Positions 38,527 through 49,329 of a DNA stretch of 64,000 bases are shown here, piece after piece. The translations under genes were made by a program, and so were the position numbers. Origin of the DNA: Marinomonas ostreistagni (lineage in GTDB: Bacteria > Pseudomonadota > Gammaproteobacteria > Pseudomonadales > Marinomonadaceae); the NCBI RefSeq assembly GCF_016461785.1, contig NZ_JAEMUH010000007.1, forward strand, positions 124,001-188,000. Direction: 5' to 3'. Below the pieces are notes generated by a model, which saw nothing but the letters and a program-made list of their open reading frames with translations, made no database searches and was not told where the DNA came from. Each line of letters starts with the position of its first letter. Within the stretch, counting starts at the first letter, position 1.

Positions 38527-39243
38527 TTATCCTTTATCAGGTACCTTAATAGATAAGGTGCCTAAGTAGCGGTTTTGACGTTTTTCTACAAGCTTAAAGA
38601 TATAAATAACACCAATACTGATCACCAAATAGATGGCGCCTGCTGCCAAGAAAATCTCGATTGGAGTATATGTACGGGCAATAATCGTTCTTGCCATACC
38701 CGTCAAATCTAGCAATGTAATCGTACTTGCCAAGGCACTCGCCTTAAGCATCAAAATTATTTCATTACCGTATGCAGGTAACACAATACCAAAGGCCCTC
38801 GGCAACAGTATCCGACGATACATCTGAGCCTTAGTCATACCAACAACCTTACATGCCTCGACTTCACCTTCTGGTATCGCTTGAATTGCACCACGAAATA
38901 TTTCAGCGGTATAAGCCGAAGTATTCAGCGTGAAAGCAATGATTGCACACCAAAAAGGTTCTTTGAGTACAGGCCACAAGAAACTTTCTCGAACCGCCTC
39001 AAATTGCGATGCACCGTAGTACACCAAAAATATCTGAACTAATAATGGCGTTCCGCGAAAGAAAAAGATGAACGCAAACGGTCCAGTACTAATAAGAGGG
39101 TTCTTCGAAATTCGCGCTAATGCGATGGGTAAAGCAACAATCGCCCCCAACACAATCGACAAAATCACTAATTTTATTGTCATCCACGTGCCACTTAGCA
39201 AACGTGGAAAGTATTCAATGACGACAGAAAAATCTAATTCCAC
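38527..39243 (-). CDS. aotM: Polar amino-acid ABC transporter permease (AotM/HisM type)
   Basis: 238 residues, with about five membrane helices and the EAA loop (EGEVEACKVVGMTKAQMYRRILLPRAFGIVLP) that contacts the ATPase. Similar to HisM/ArtM permeases for basic amino acids. It starts four bases after the sister permease and ends the transporter run. Substrate (arginine/ornithine or other basic amino acids) is inferred from context. Confidence 0.9.
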   Translation of the reverse strand: MELDFSVVIEYFPRLLSGTWMTIKLVILSIVLGAIVALPIALARISKNPLISTGPFAFIFFFRGTPLLVQIFLVYYGASQFEAVRESFLWPVLKEPFWCAIIAFTLNTSAYTAEIFRGAIQAIPEGEVEACKVVGMTKAQMYRRILLPRAFGIVLPAYGNEIILMLKASALASTITLLDLTGMARTIIARTYTPIEIFLAAGAIYLVISIGVIYIFKLVEKRQNRYLGTLSIKVPDKG

Positions 39244-39247
39244 GTAT

Positions 39248-39937
39248 TTATCCTCGAGTTAAACCACGGCTTGCACGCTTCTCTAAATAGTAAACAACCA
39301 TCATCGAGACAATGGTAAGTGCTAAGTACATAAATGCGGCGACGAGATAAAAAAGGAACGGCTCTTTGGTATTACTTACTGCCACATTGGCTTTTCGCAT
39401 GATGTCTTCTAATCCGACAACCGAAACCAGCGCGGTATCTTTAAGTAATACCAAAAACAAGTTACCAATACCTGGTAAAGCAACACGCCACACCTGCGGT
39501 AAAATAATGCGGAAGAACTTACGTCGAGGATGCATACCAAGGACAATAGCCGCCTCATGCTGCCCCTTTGGGATCGCCTGTAATGCACCTCGAAAGACTT
39601 CTGTAGCATAAGCCCCGAAGGTTAATCCCAGTGCGGTAACACCAGCCGCAAAAGGCCCTATTTCAATGTACTCTTCGTAGCCAAAAAGACTTGCTATCGA
39701 CATCAGAACAGTGGTTGCTCCGAAGTAAATAATCAATACCGTTAGTAGCTCTGGAACACCACGAATAATTGTCGTATAAAAATTAGCGATCCATTGTAAA
39801 GGCTTGATATTTGATAATTTTGCAGAGGCACCTAATAGTCCAAGTATTAACCCGACCACTAACGATGACAACGCCAACTGAATTGTGATGCTGGCTCCTT
39901 GAAGAAGCTGATCACCAAAACCATGAAGATCTAACAT
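39248..39937 (-). CDS. aotQ: Polar amino-acid ABC transporter permease (AotQ/HisQ type)
   Basis: 229 residues, with membrane helices and an EAA loop (KGQHEAAIVLGMHPRRKFFRIILPQVWRVALP). Pairs with the downstream permease as a heterodimer, as HisQ-HisM do. A 13-bp hairpin lies between the binding-protein gene and this gene. Confidence 0.9.
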   Translation of the reverse strand: MLDLHGFGDQLLQGASITIQLALSSLVVGLILGLLGASAKLSNIKPLQWIANFYTTIIRGVPELLTVLIIYFGATTVLMSIASLFGYEEYIEIGPFAAGVTALGLTFGAYATEVFRGALQAIPKGQHEAAIVLGMHPRRKFFRIILPQVWRVALPGIGNLFLVLLKDTALVSVVGLEDIMRKANVAVSNTKEPFLFYLVAAFMYLALTIVSMMVVYYLEKRASRGLTRG

Positions 39938-39961
39938 AAAGCTATCTCAGTCTTAGTATTA

Positions 39962-39990
39962 ACAATACGCCAGTAAAACTGGCGTATTGT
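39962..39990 (-). terminator. Intra-operon hairpin between binding protein and permeases
   Basis: Perfect 13-bp arms ACAATACGCCAGT/ACTGGCGTATTGT with a 3-base loop, 12 bases after the binding-protein stop. It lacks a long T-run on the minus strand, so it may be a leaky terminator or an mRNA-stabilising hairpin that yields more binding protein than permease. Confidence 0.65.
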
Positions 39991-40001
39991 TATGTGACAT
40001 C

Positions 40002-40757
40002 TTAGTAGATGGAGAATGGGAAGTACTTAGCATTGATTTTTTGATAAGTACCATCAGCCATGATCTCATCTAATGCTTTGTTGAACTTATCTTTCAGGTC
40101 ATCGCCTTTACGAACAGCAATACCGATTTCATCCTCTTTCTTGAAGGATTTACCTTTGAATTCGAATTTGCTGCCATCGTCTGATGTTTTCAACCAATCG
40201 TAAGTTGGTAGCTCATCAGAAAGTACGATATCAAGACGGCCTGCCACTAGATCTAGGTAAACACTGTCTTGTGTATCGTAGAATTTCAGTGTGGATTTGC
40301 CAGTAAAGTTATCTTCTAGATACTGTGCGGCCAATGTTGCACGCTGAGCACCAATCACCTTGCCATCAAGTTTTTCAAGATCAAACTCTTTGCCTTTAGG
40401 TGCAAGGAAACGTAGGCCACCAGAATAGTATTTATTCGTGAAGTCTACTTGCTTAAGGCGCTCTTCAGTGATCGACATAGATGCAATGATCGCATCGAAC
40501 TTACGCACTTTAAGACCAGGAATTAGACCATCCCAATCTTGGGTAACGACTTTACAGTCAGCTTCCATTTTTTCACATAGTGCCCAAGCGATGTCCACAT
40601 CAAAACCTTGTGGCTTGCCGTTGTCATCAATGTAGTTAAATGGTGCCCAAGCGCCCTCTGTCGCTATACGGATTGTATCTGCAGCATTAACAGAAAGAGA
40701 AGAAGCGGCAGCCGTGATCATCACAGCAGAACTGATTGCTAATTTCTTAAAATTCAT
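40002..40757 (-). CDS. aotJ: Basic amino-acid periplasmic binding protein (AotJ/ArgT type)
   Basis: 251 residues with a signal peptide (KKLAISSAVMITAAASSLSVNA). The mature N terminus ADTIRIATEGAWAPFNYIDDNGKPQGFDVDIA matches class 3 solute-binding proteins for arginine, lysine and ornithine, and the SMSITEERLKQVDFTNKYY signature follows. AAAGGAC is positioned eight bases before the ATG. It sits between the ATPase and permease genes. Confidence 0.92.
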   Translation of the reverse strand: MNFKKLAISSAVMITAAASSLSVNAADTIRIATEGAWAPFNYIDDNGKPQGFDVDIAWALCEKMEADCKVVTQDWDGLIPGLKVRKFDAIIASMSITEERLKQVDFTNKYYSGGLRFLAPKGKEFDLEKLDGKVIGAQRATLAAQYLEDNFTGKSTLKFYDTQDSVYLDLVAGRLDIVLSDELPTYDWLKTSDDGSKFEFKGKSFKKEDEIGIAVRKGDDLKDKFNKALDEIMADGTYQKINAKYFPFSIY

Positions 40758-40851
40758 TAGTCGGTCCTTTTGTTGGATTGTTGATTTTTTATAGTACGTC
40801 TTATTGCATTACACCAGCCAGATTAGACTGTATTTCAAAACACACCCGTCA

Positions 40852-41619
40852 TTAGAATGCTGTCGACAAGAAAGCCTTACAACGCTCTGAGTCTGGCGAA
40901 CCAAACACTTTTTGAGGTGTGCCTTTTTCCTCTACTAATCCTTGGTGCAAAAACACTACTTCACTAGAAACTTCGCGAGCAAAATTCATTTCATGGGTTA
41001 CGATGAGCATGGTCCGGCCTTCTTCCGCTAATCCACGCATAACCCCCAGAACTTCACCCACTAACTCAGGATCTAGTGCTGAAGTTGGCTCATCAAACAG
41101 TAGAATCTGTGGGTCCATCGCAAGTGTACGAGCAATTGCAACACGTTGCTGTTGACCACCAGATAATTGGTTTGGGTACATATGCTTTTTATCCGCAATA
41201 CCTACCTTGTTCAGTAGGTATTCAGCGTATTCGAGAACTTCCTGTTTCGGACGCTTTAAAACATGCAGCGGCCCTTCCATGACATTCTGCAAAATAGTCA
41301 TATGTGGCCACAAATTAAAGCTCTGAAAAACAAAGCCTATTTTTTGGCGCATACGCGTCAGCTGCTTCATGTCCGATGCGTACAAATCTGTAGCGCCTGG
41401 TTTCAACTGAAGCGCTTCACCATTGAAGCGGATACTTCCTTGGGTCGGGTTCTCAAGTAAGTTTATGCAACGCAAAAACGTACTTTTTCCGGAACCACTC
41501 GAACCAAGAATAGAGATCACATCCCCATCATGCGCTTCCAGTGAAATTCCCTTTAATACTTCATGGTCCCCAAAGGTTTTATGGATATCCTTTAGTTCTA
41601 AAGCAGGGTCTTTAGACAT
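40852..41619 (-). CDS. aotP: Amino-acid ABC transporter ATPase (AotP/HisP type)
   Basis: 255 residues. Walker [11 protein letters not shown]-loop [11 protein letters not shown], the ABC signature LSGGQQQR, Walker [15 protein letters not shown] and a switch His (IVTHEM) are all intact. The insert [19 protein letters not shown] resembles HisP. AAAGG eight bases before the ATG supports the start. It lies between the regulator gene and the binding-protein gene, on the same strand. Confidence 0.94.
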   Translation of the reverse strand: MSKDPALELKDIHKTFGDHEVLKGISLEAHDGDVISILGSSGSGKSTFLRCINLLENPTQGSIRFNGEALQLKPGATDLYASDMKQLTRMRQKIGFVFQSFNLWPHMTILQNVMEGPLHVLKRPKQEVLEYAEYLLNKVGIADKKHMYPNQLSGGQQQRVAIARTLAMDPQILLFDEPTSALDPELVGEVLGVMRGLAEEGRTMLIVTHEMNFAREVSSEVVFLHQGLVEEKGTPQKVFGSPDSERCKAFLSTAF

Positions 41620-41742
41620 TCTGATTACCTTTTTTTATGACTCTGTTTGCGCAAAGGATAAACGTGATAGCTCAAAATTTACGCAGCAATATTAGGTTCA
41701 GGTAGAACGCAACAAAAATCACGCCAACTACATTTCCCTATT

Positions 41743-42768
41743 CTAAAACTTTTTTCGCCAAAGTTGTCTTGTTTTCTTATCCGCATGGACAGGATTACTG
41801 TGTTTTATCGACAATTTTTTCCTTTCTTCTCTGGGAGAAACCCCAAAAAAACCCTTATAAGTCGTACTAAAATGCGGTGCAGACGTGAATCCGCAGGCAT
41901 TACCGATCTCTAGAATACTTTTATCCGTTTGAGTAATAAGCTGCTTCGCATGCTTCAAGCGTAGCTCTAGATAATAACGCGATGGCACAGTATCTAGATT
42001 TTGCTTAAACAGGCGCTCCAAGTGGCGGCGAGAGACACCAACATGATAAGCAATATCATCAGACGACAAGGGCTCTCTTATGTTTGCTTCCATCAACTGA
42101 ACCGCTTCAATTAACTTAGGTTGCCCTGTACCTATTCTTGCTTGAAGAGGGATCCTCTGTGGATCCTGGTTAGTACGTATTCGCTCACATACAAACTGCT
42201 CTGAAATATGGCTCGCCAAGGTCATGCCGTGTTGCTTACCAATCAAGAACAACATCATATCCATTGCCGCTGTGCCACCACTACAGGTAAACCGATCTCT
42301 GTCCACTTCAAACAACTGACTTGAAACAATCACAGCCGGAAAGGCTTCTCTCAAGCTGGCTAAATCTCCCCAATGAATGGTCGAACGATAACCATCTAAC
42401 AGACCTGCACGCGCCAACACATAGCTACCAGTGCAAATTCCGCCTAAAGAAATGTTACGTTTTGAGCAAGTTAACAACCAAGCGTCTAAACTTACATCAT
42501 CCTCTTGATTAACACTGGAGGCACCACAAATAATAATTGCATCTAAATCATTTGGGACTTCATCAGTAAGGTAGTTTGCGGTCGTCGCCACACCAGAATT
42601 CGAAAGTATAACTTTCGTTTTATGACCTATCGTACAAAATTGATATAAGTCCTTACCACTGACCCAATTCGCCATATGGATTGTTTCCATGGCGGATGAA
42701 AAAGCTAGCATAGAGAAGCTAGGCATTAATAAAAAGCCGTATTTTTGGACTTTTTTACTTGGTTGCAT
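41743..42768 (-). CDS. argR: AraC/GlxA-type transcriptional regulator, ArgR-like (Pseudomonas type)
   Basis: 341 residues from ATG 42768. An N-terminal DJ-1/PfpI-like domain (KKVQKYGFLLMPSFSMLAFSSAMETIHMAN; GGICTGSYVLARAGLLDG) precedes a C-terminal AraC helix-turn-helix domain (IAYHVGVSRRHLERLFKQ and KSILEIGNACGFTSAPHFSTTYK). This domain layout and the position beside a basic amino-acid transporter and NAD-GDH are those of Pseudomonas aeruginosa ArgR, which activates aot, gdhB and aru operons on arginine. It is unrelated to E. coli ArgR. A longer frame starts at ATG 42825; neither start has a good Shine-Dalgarno. GlxA-like regulators for carnitine or choline also share this fold, so the effector is inferred. 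Confidence 0.85.
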   Translation of the reverse strand: MQPSKKVQKYGFLLMPSFSMLAFSSAMETIHMANWVSGKDLYQFCTIGHKTKVILSNSGVATTANYLTDEVPNDLDAIIICGASSVNQEDDVSLDAWLLTCSKRNISLGGICTGSYVLARAGLLDGYRSTIHWGDLASLREAFPAVIVSSQLFEVDRDRFTCSGGTAAMDMMLFLIGKQHGMTLASHISEQFVCERIRTNQDPQRIPLQARIGTGQPKLIEAVQLMEANIREPLSSDDIAYHVGVSRRHLERLFKQNLDTVPSRYYLELRLKHAKQLITQTDKSILEIGNACGFTSAPHFSTTYKGFFGVSPREERKKLSIKHSNPVHADKKTRQLWRKKF

Positions 42769-42900
42769 GATTTCACGTGATGCATATTCATTAATGTACA
42801 AATTATTATCCTGCGATAAGCACATTCAAAAGACTTTTATATCGTTTAGAATGAATAACAGAGACTTTTGAGACCGACATCAAGCTTTTTTTGATGGCGA

Positions 42901-42942
42901 TATCGCCTTATGAAAAGCATACGTCGCATTTTGAAAAGTCGC
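42901..42942. promoter_or_regulatory. Predicted ArgR-type operator between argR and gdhB
   Basis: Two direct repeats of TCGCNTTNTGAAAAG start at 42903 and 42924, exactly 21 bases (two helical turns) apart. Each fits the published Pseudomonas ArgR half-site form TGTCGC-N6/8-AA with one mismatch in the TG. A further TCGC occurs at 42939. The pair lies just upstream of a promoter-like sequence for gdhB, as expected for an activator. Confidence 0.6.
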
Positions 42943-42950
42943 CAGCTATC

Positions 42951-42979
42951 TTGCTCGTTAATTTTTCTTAATAATTAAT
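42951..42979 (+). promoter_or_regulatory. Possible gdhB promoter
   Basis: TTGCTC at 42951 and ATTAAT at 42974, separated by 17 bases, placed just after the predicted ArgR half-sites and 78 bases before the gdhB start. Matches to consensus are moderate. Confidence 0.35.
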
Positions 42980-43056
42980 CGTGCGGTGAGAAGATAGCGC
43001 AATAAAAACTATAAACAGATCTTCAACAGACACCACCACTCATAAGGATGAGTTAC

Positions 43057-46000
43057 ATGACGAATAGCAAAAAGAGTGAACTGATCACTCGCATTGAAGC
43101 AGAGATAAAAGATAACGTAGGTGGTACTACTGCTGCCGACGACATCATCAAACTAGCCCATATATACTTCCAAGATCTGTTGATCGAGGATATGGAGCAA
43201 GAGAACATCGATAACCTATACGGCACAGTCATCTGCCTATGGGATTTTATCCAGCAGCGCAACGCCAATACGCCAAAAGTGCGTGTTTACAACCCAAACT
43301 TTGAAGAGCATAGCTGGCAATCAACGCACACTGTCGTAGAAGTATTAACGGATGATATGCCATTCATCGTTTCTTCCTTCAACATGGCGCTGGTGCGTTT
43401 AAACCACACCATTCATTTTACTGCGCACCCTATCGTCGCTATCGACCGTGCAAAATCTGGCGAATTGACTTCAATCTCTGAGCGCCATGCTAATGGTGCA
43501 AACAATGAAGCACTGGTTCGCTTTGAAATCGATAGAATTTCAGACCTAAGCAAAATGGAAGAAATCAAAAGCGCCCTGCTAGATACATTGGAAGATGTAA
43601 AACAGTGCGTAAAAGATTGGCCAATTATGAAAGCCAAGCTTGCTGAAGTCATTAAGGCTTCTGAGCAAGTGGCCCACCTGAAAGACAACGATGTCCATCA
43701 AGAAAACTTAGACTTCCTACGCTGGGTTGAAAACAACCACTTCACATTTGTCGGGTTCAGAGAGTATGACCTTGTCAAAGAAGGCGAAGAAACACATCTA
43801 AAATTCGTTGAAGATTCAGCTCTAGGTACTTTCCGTAAGACGAAAAAAGAAAAGTACGACATTACTTTAAACGATCATTTGGCAAAACTCGCCTATGATC
43901 GCGATAATACTTTGGTGCTCACTAAGTCCACAGCCATTTCCACCGTTCACCGTCCAGTACACTTAGACTACCTTGGCATTAAACGTTTTGATAAGAAAGG
44001 TAATGTCATTGGTGAATGGCGCTTCTTTGGCTTGTACTCATCAGCAGCATACGTTGCACGCTTGCAAGATGTCCCACTACTTCGTAAGAAGCTTGAAGTA
44101 CTTGTTGAGCGAATGGATGTTGACCCTAATAGCCATAAAGGTAAAACGCTTAAGCATATTCTTAACAGCTACCCACGTGATGAAATGCTACAAGCACCTG
44201 TCGATGAACTATTCCACAGCATCGAAGGCATCCTTGCGATTCAAGAACGTCGTCAGTTGCGCGTATTCTTACGCAAGGACATCTATGGTCGCTTTTTAAG
44301 TGCCTTGGTATACGTTCCGCGTGATCGTTATAACACAGAACTGCGTATCAAAATGCAAGACATCCTGATGCAGGCTTGCAACGGGACAAGTGCTGAATTC
44401 AACGTACAGTTCTCTCAGCAAGTATTGGCTCGTGTTAACTTCACGATTCAAATCGCTGACCCTGACAATAGCCCTCAAATCGACATGGATGACATCCAGC
44501 GTCGCATGCAAGAGGCCATGCTATCTTGGGATGACAAACTGCTTTCTGCACTTCATACCAGCCAGGGTGAAGAGAACGGTAACAAACTCTACAACGAATA
44601 CGCGCCATACTTTCCAGCAGCCTACCGTGAGGACTTCTCTGCGAACACAGCTGTGTTAGACATTGAACGCCTAAGCGAATTGACTAACGATGGTGATATT
44701 TCCACTCATCTTTACCGTCAAGTTGGTCAGTCTAAAAACCATTACTTCTTTAAAGTGTATGGTGCTGGCACAACGTTGGTACTATCAGACGTATTGCCAA
44801 TCCTTGAATGCATGGGCTTACGTGTACTTGAAGCGCGACCATACGAACTAGATCAGAACGGTGATGGTCAAGCCAACACTTGGGTTGTTGAATTCGCAAT
44901 TAGCATCAACCCAAGCGTGAACCTTGATAAGAAAGCCTACCGCGATGACTTCCAAGATGCGTTTAACGCTGTCTTCAAACGTCGTATCGAAAACGACCGT
45001 TTCAACGCACTAGTATTGGATGCTTCTCTAACGTGGCGTCAAGTGACTATGCTTCGTGCTATTACGAAGTACTTAGTACAACTTCAAGTACCGTTCTCAT
45101 TGCAGTACATGCAGCAAACATTGGAGAAAAATGCTCCGATTGCTCGCCTGTTGGTGCAATTGTTCGAACAACGCTTTGATCCCGCTCTTGAAGCGAAACG
45201 TGAAGATAAAGTGGCGAAGCTTCTAGAAAAAATCGAAGCAGCATTGGACCAAGTGGCTAACTTGGACGAAGACCGCATTTTGAAACACTACCTATCAGTG
45301 ATTCAAGCCATGCTTCGTACCAACTTCTACCAACCTTCTCCAGAAGGCGAAATCAAAGATTACGTGTCCTTCAAGCTTGACCCTAGCCTGATCCCAGCGG
45401 TACCACTACCACGCCCGAAATTCGAAATTTTCGTTTACGCACCATGGGTAGAAGGTGTGCACATGCGTGGCGGAAAAGTCGCTCGTGGTGGTCTACGTTG
45501 GTCAGACCGTATGGAAGACTTCCGTACAGAAGTACTTGGTCTTGTTAAAGCGCAAATGGTTAAAAACGCCGTTATCGTACCGGCGGGTGCGAAAGGTGGT
45601 TTCGTTGCTAAGCAACTTAAAAAATCCTCTTCTCGTGAGGAAACTCAAGCAGAAGTGGTTCGTTGTTACACCACGTTTATCTCTGGCTTGCTAGATATTA
45701 CTGATAACTTGGTGAAACAAGAACTTGTACCACCAACTGCAGTAAAACGTTACGACGAAGACGATCCGTACCTAGTGGTTGCAGCCGATAAAGGGACCGC
45801 AACATTCTCTGACTTAGCCAACAGCATTTCTGAGAAATACGGTTTCTGGCTAGGAGACGCTTTTGCGTCAGGTGGTTCAAACGGTTACGACCACAAGAAA
45901 ATGGGTATCACTGCACGTGGTGCTTGGGAGTCTGTTAAGCGTCAATTCCAAGAACTAGGCATTGATTGCCAATCTACAGACTTCACTGCTGTCGGTATTG

Positions 46001-47880
46001 GTGACATGGCTGGCGACGTATTTGGTAACGGTATGCTGTTATCGAAACACACTCGCCTAGTGGCTGCGTTTAACCACATGCATATTTTCATCGACCCAAC
46101 ACCTGATGCTGCGTCATCGTTTGAAGAGCGTCAACGCCTATTCAATCTGCCACGTTCATCTTGGGAAGATTATAATAAAGAACTGATTTCCAAAGGCGGC
46201 GGTATCTTTAGCCGAAGTGCGAAATCTATTCCAATTAACGCTGATATTCGCAAAGCTCTAGACATCGAAGGCAATGTAAAATCCTTAGCGCCAACGGACT
46301 TGATTTCCCATATTCTTAAGGCACCGGTTGATTTGCTTTGGAACGGTGGTATCGGTACCTACGTAAAAGCTGAATCAGAAACGCATGCTGATGTAGGCGA
46401 TAACGGCAACAATGCATTGCGTATTAACGGTAAAGAGCTTCGCTGTAAGATCATTGGTGAAGGCGGTAACTTGGGCTTCACTCAGCGTGGTCGTATTGAG
46501 TTCGCTCAAAAAGGTGGCCTTGTTAGCACTGACGCCATCGATAACTCTGCCGGTGTAGACAGCTCTGACCACGAAGTAAACATCAAGATCCTGTTGAACC
46601 GTATCGTTGAAAACGGTGACATGACAGAGAAGCAGCGTAATAAGCTACTGGCAGAAATGACAGACGAAGTGGCGCACCTAGTACTGCGTCATAACGAAGG
46701 TCAAAGTCACTTGCTATCGCTGGTAAACTCTCGTGCACCAGAGCGTATTGCCGATCACTGGCGCTTAATGTTGTCTTTGGTTCGCGAAGGTCGTTTGAAC
46801 CGTGAAATTGAGTTCTTGCCAACCGACGCGCAAATGAAAAAACGCATGAGCAAAGGCCAAGGCCTAACGCGCCCAGAGATTTCTGTTCTATTGGCCTACT
46901 CTAAGATTAAGTTTGCAGAGCAATTGGTTGATAACGGAATTGGTGAAGATCCAGATTTGCGTGCACAAATCAAAGATTACTTCCCGAAACCGCTTGTGCA
47001 ACGTTTCTCTGAGCACATGATTGAGCACCCATTGGCACAAGAAATCATTGCCGCACACGTTACCAATAACTTGGGCAACCGTATGGGCTCAACCTTCACG
47101 ACATACGTGCAGGAAGAAACCAGCGCTTCAGCGTTAAATGTTCTACGTGCCTACATGGCCGCAGAGCAGATGTTTGATATCCCAGCGCTTTGGGATGCGA
47201 TCAACGAGTTAGACTTTAAAGTGGAAAACAGCCTACAAAATCAGCTGTTTATTCAAATTCAAAGCCTGCTTGAAAAAGTCACTCTTTGGCTCATCCGTAA
47301 TACTCGTGAAGCACTGGCTATCCAGAAGCTAACCGATACCTACAAACCTGGAATCGATATCATTCGCAGCAACCTTGATGCGGTGTTGACGAAACCAACC
47401 AGTGACTACTTGGCTGAAACCAGCCAGCAGTTGCAAGAGCAAAACGTACCGGCTGACATCGCAGATAAGTTATGCGCCCTACCATTCCTATTCTATGGAT
47501 TGGATGTTATCCGAGTAGCAGCCAATACAGAGAAAGAAGTATTGGATACTGCACAAACTTACTTTGCTCTAGAGATGGATCTTGGTTTGTACTGGCTGCG
47601 CCAGAGCATTCGTAAGCTTCCAGCTGACGATATGTGGGAACGCCGTGCCAAAGCAGGTCTTGGGGATGAGGTTGATAACGCTCTGCGAACAATCACTCAA
47701 GAAGTTATCCAGTCAAGTATTGAGATTAACGACTTGGAGAAACGTCTTGCGCATTGGCAGGAACTCAACCATGACAATATTAATCACTACCACAGTACAT
47801 TTAGTGAAATTAAGGCTGAAACAGAGCTGTCGCTATCTATGGTGAGTGTTGCTATTCGCGAATTAAGAAATTTGATATAA
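43057..47880 (+). CDS. gdhB: NAD-dependent glutamate dehydrogenase, 180-kDa class
   Basis: About 1607 residues, the size of the large L_180 GDH class of Pseudomonas and Streptomyces. It deaminates glutamate to 2-oxoglutarate with NAD. N-terminal ACT-like regulatory region (residues 1-400), then a catalytic part with the glutamate dehydrogenase core: WVEGVHMRGGKVARGGLRWSDR, VPAGAKGGFV (substrate lysine region near residue 850) and the dinucleotide domain around ADKGTATFSDLAN and AVGIGDMAGDVFGNGM. ATG 43057 has AAGGA eight bases upstream; the ATG at 43048 overlaps that site. In P. aeruginosa this gene is induced by arginine through ArgR, and the regulator is divergent here. Confidence 0.95.
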   Translation: MTNSKKSELITRIEAEIKDNVGGTTAADDIIKLAHIYFQDLLIEDMEQENIDNLYGTVICLWDFIQQRNANTPKVRVYNPNFEEHSWQSTHTVVEVLTDDMPFIVSSFNMALVRLNHTIHFTAHPIVAIDRAKSGELTSISERHANGANNEALVRFEIDRISDLSKMEEIKSALLDTLEDVKQCVKDWPIMKAKLAEVIKASEQVAHLKDNDVHQENLDFLRWVENNHFTFVGFREYDLVKEGEETHLKFVEDSALGTFRKTKKEKYDITLNDHLAKLAYDRDNTLVLTKSTAISTVHRPVHLDYLGIKRFDKKGNVIGEWRFFGLYSSAAYVARLQDVPLLRKKLEVLVERMDVDPNSHKGKTLKHILNSYPRDEMLQAPVDELFHSIEGILAIQERRQLRVFLRKDIYGRFLSALVYVPRDRYNTELRIKMQDILMQACNGTSAEFNVQFSQQVLARVNFTIQIADPDNSPQIDMDDIQRRMQEAMLSWDDKLLSALHTSQGEENGNKLYNEYAPYFPAAYREDFSANTAVLDIERLSELTNDGDISTHLYRQVGQSKNHYFFKVYGAGTTLVLSDVLPILECMGLRVLEARPYELDQNGDGQANTWVVEFAISINPSVNLDKKAYRDDFQDAFNAVFKRRIENDRFNALVLDASLTWRQVTMLRAITKYLVQLQVPFSLQYMQQTLEKNAPIARLLVQLFEQRFDPALEAKREDKVAKLLEKIEAALDQVANLDEDRILKHYLSVIQAMLRTNFYQPSPEGEIKDYVSFKLDPSLIPAVPLPRPKFEIFVYAPWVEGVHMRGGKVARGGLRWSDRMEDFRTEVLGLVKAQMVKNAVIVPAGAKGGFVAKQLKKSSSREETQAEVVRCYTTFISGLLDITDNLVKQELVPPTAVKRYDEDDPYLVVAADKGTATFSDLANSISEKYGFWLGDAFASGGSNGYDHKKMGITARGAWESVKRQFQELGIDCQSTDFTAVGIGDMAGDVFGNGMLLSKHTRLVAAFNHMHIFIDPTPDAASSFEERQRLFNLPRSSWEDYNKELISKGGGIFSRSAKSIPINADIRKALDIEGNVKSLAPTDLISHILKAPVDLLWNGGIGTYVKAESETHADVGDNGNNALRINGKELRCKIIGEGGNLGFTQRGRIEFAQKGGLVSTDAIDNSAGVDSSDHEVNIKILLNRIVENGDMTEKQRNKLLAEMTDEVAHLVLRHNEGQSHLLSLVNSRAPERIADHWRLMLSLVREGRLNREIEFLPTDAQMKKRMSKGQGLTRPEISVLLAYSKIKFAEQLVDNGIGEDPDLRAQIKDYFPKPLVQRFSEHMIEHPLAQEIIAAHVTNNLGNRMGSTFTTYVQEETSASALNVLRAYMAAEQMFDIPALWDAINELDFKVENSLQNQLFIQIQSLLEKVTLWLIRNTREALAIQKLTDTYKPGIDIIRSNLDAVLTKPTSDYLAETSQQLQEQNVPADIADKLCALPFLFYGLDVIRVAANTEKEVLDTAQTYFALEMDLGLYWLRQSIRKLPADDMWERRAKAGLGDEVDNALRTITQEVIQSSIEINDLEKRLAHWQELNHDNINHYHSTFSEIKAETELSLSMVSVAIRELRNLI

Positions 47881-47886
47881 ACCAGT

Positions 47887-47909
47887 GAGCGGCTCATTTT
47901 GAGCCGCTC
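47887..47909 (+). terminator. Hairpin between gdhB and astC
   Basis: Perfect 10-bp arms GAGCGGCTCA/TGAGCCGCTC with a 3-base loop, seven bases after the gdhB stop, followed by an AT-rich tail (TATAATAATGAGG). It could end gdhB transcription or partly separate the two genes; the tail also holds the Shine-Dalgarno of astC. Confidence 0.6.
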
Positions 47910-47920
47910 TATAATAATGA

Positions 47921-49153
<1,233 letters not shown>

Positions 49154-49180
49154 AGCTTCTCACGCTAACGTAAGCACTTC

Positions 49181-49215
49181 AAAGGCTGTGATTCATGGGA
49201 TCACAGCCTTTTTTA
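49181..49215 (+). terminator. Rho-independent terminator of astC
   Basis: Perfect 11-bp arms AAAGGCTGTGA (49181-49191) and TCACAGCCTTT (49201-49211) with a 9-base loop and T-run. Confidence 0.85.
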
Positions 49216-49329
49216 TTACCCGTCTCCCACTTTCTAGCCCGTTTTTTTGCGTCTAAACTTAGCTCGATTTTTGTCATGAAACTCTAAAGATAATAAGATG
49301 ATCTGATCAAATAGAAGGATCCTTTTGCC

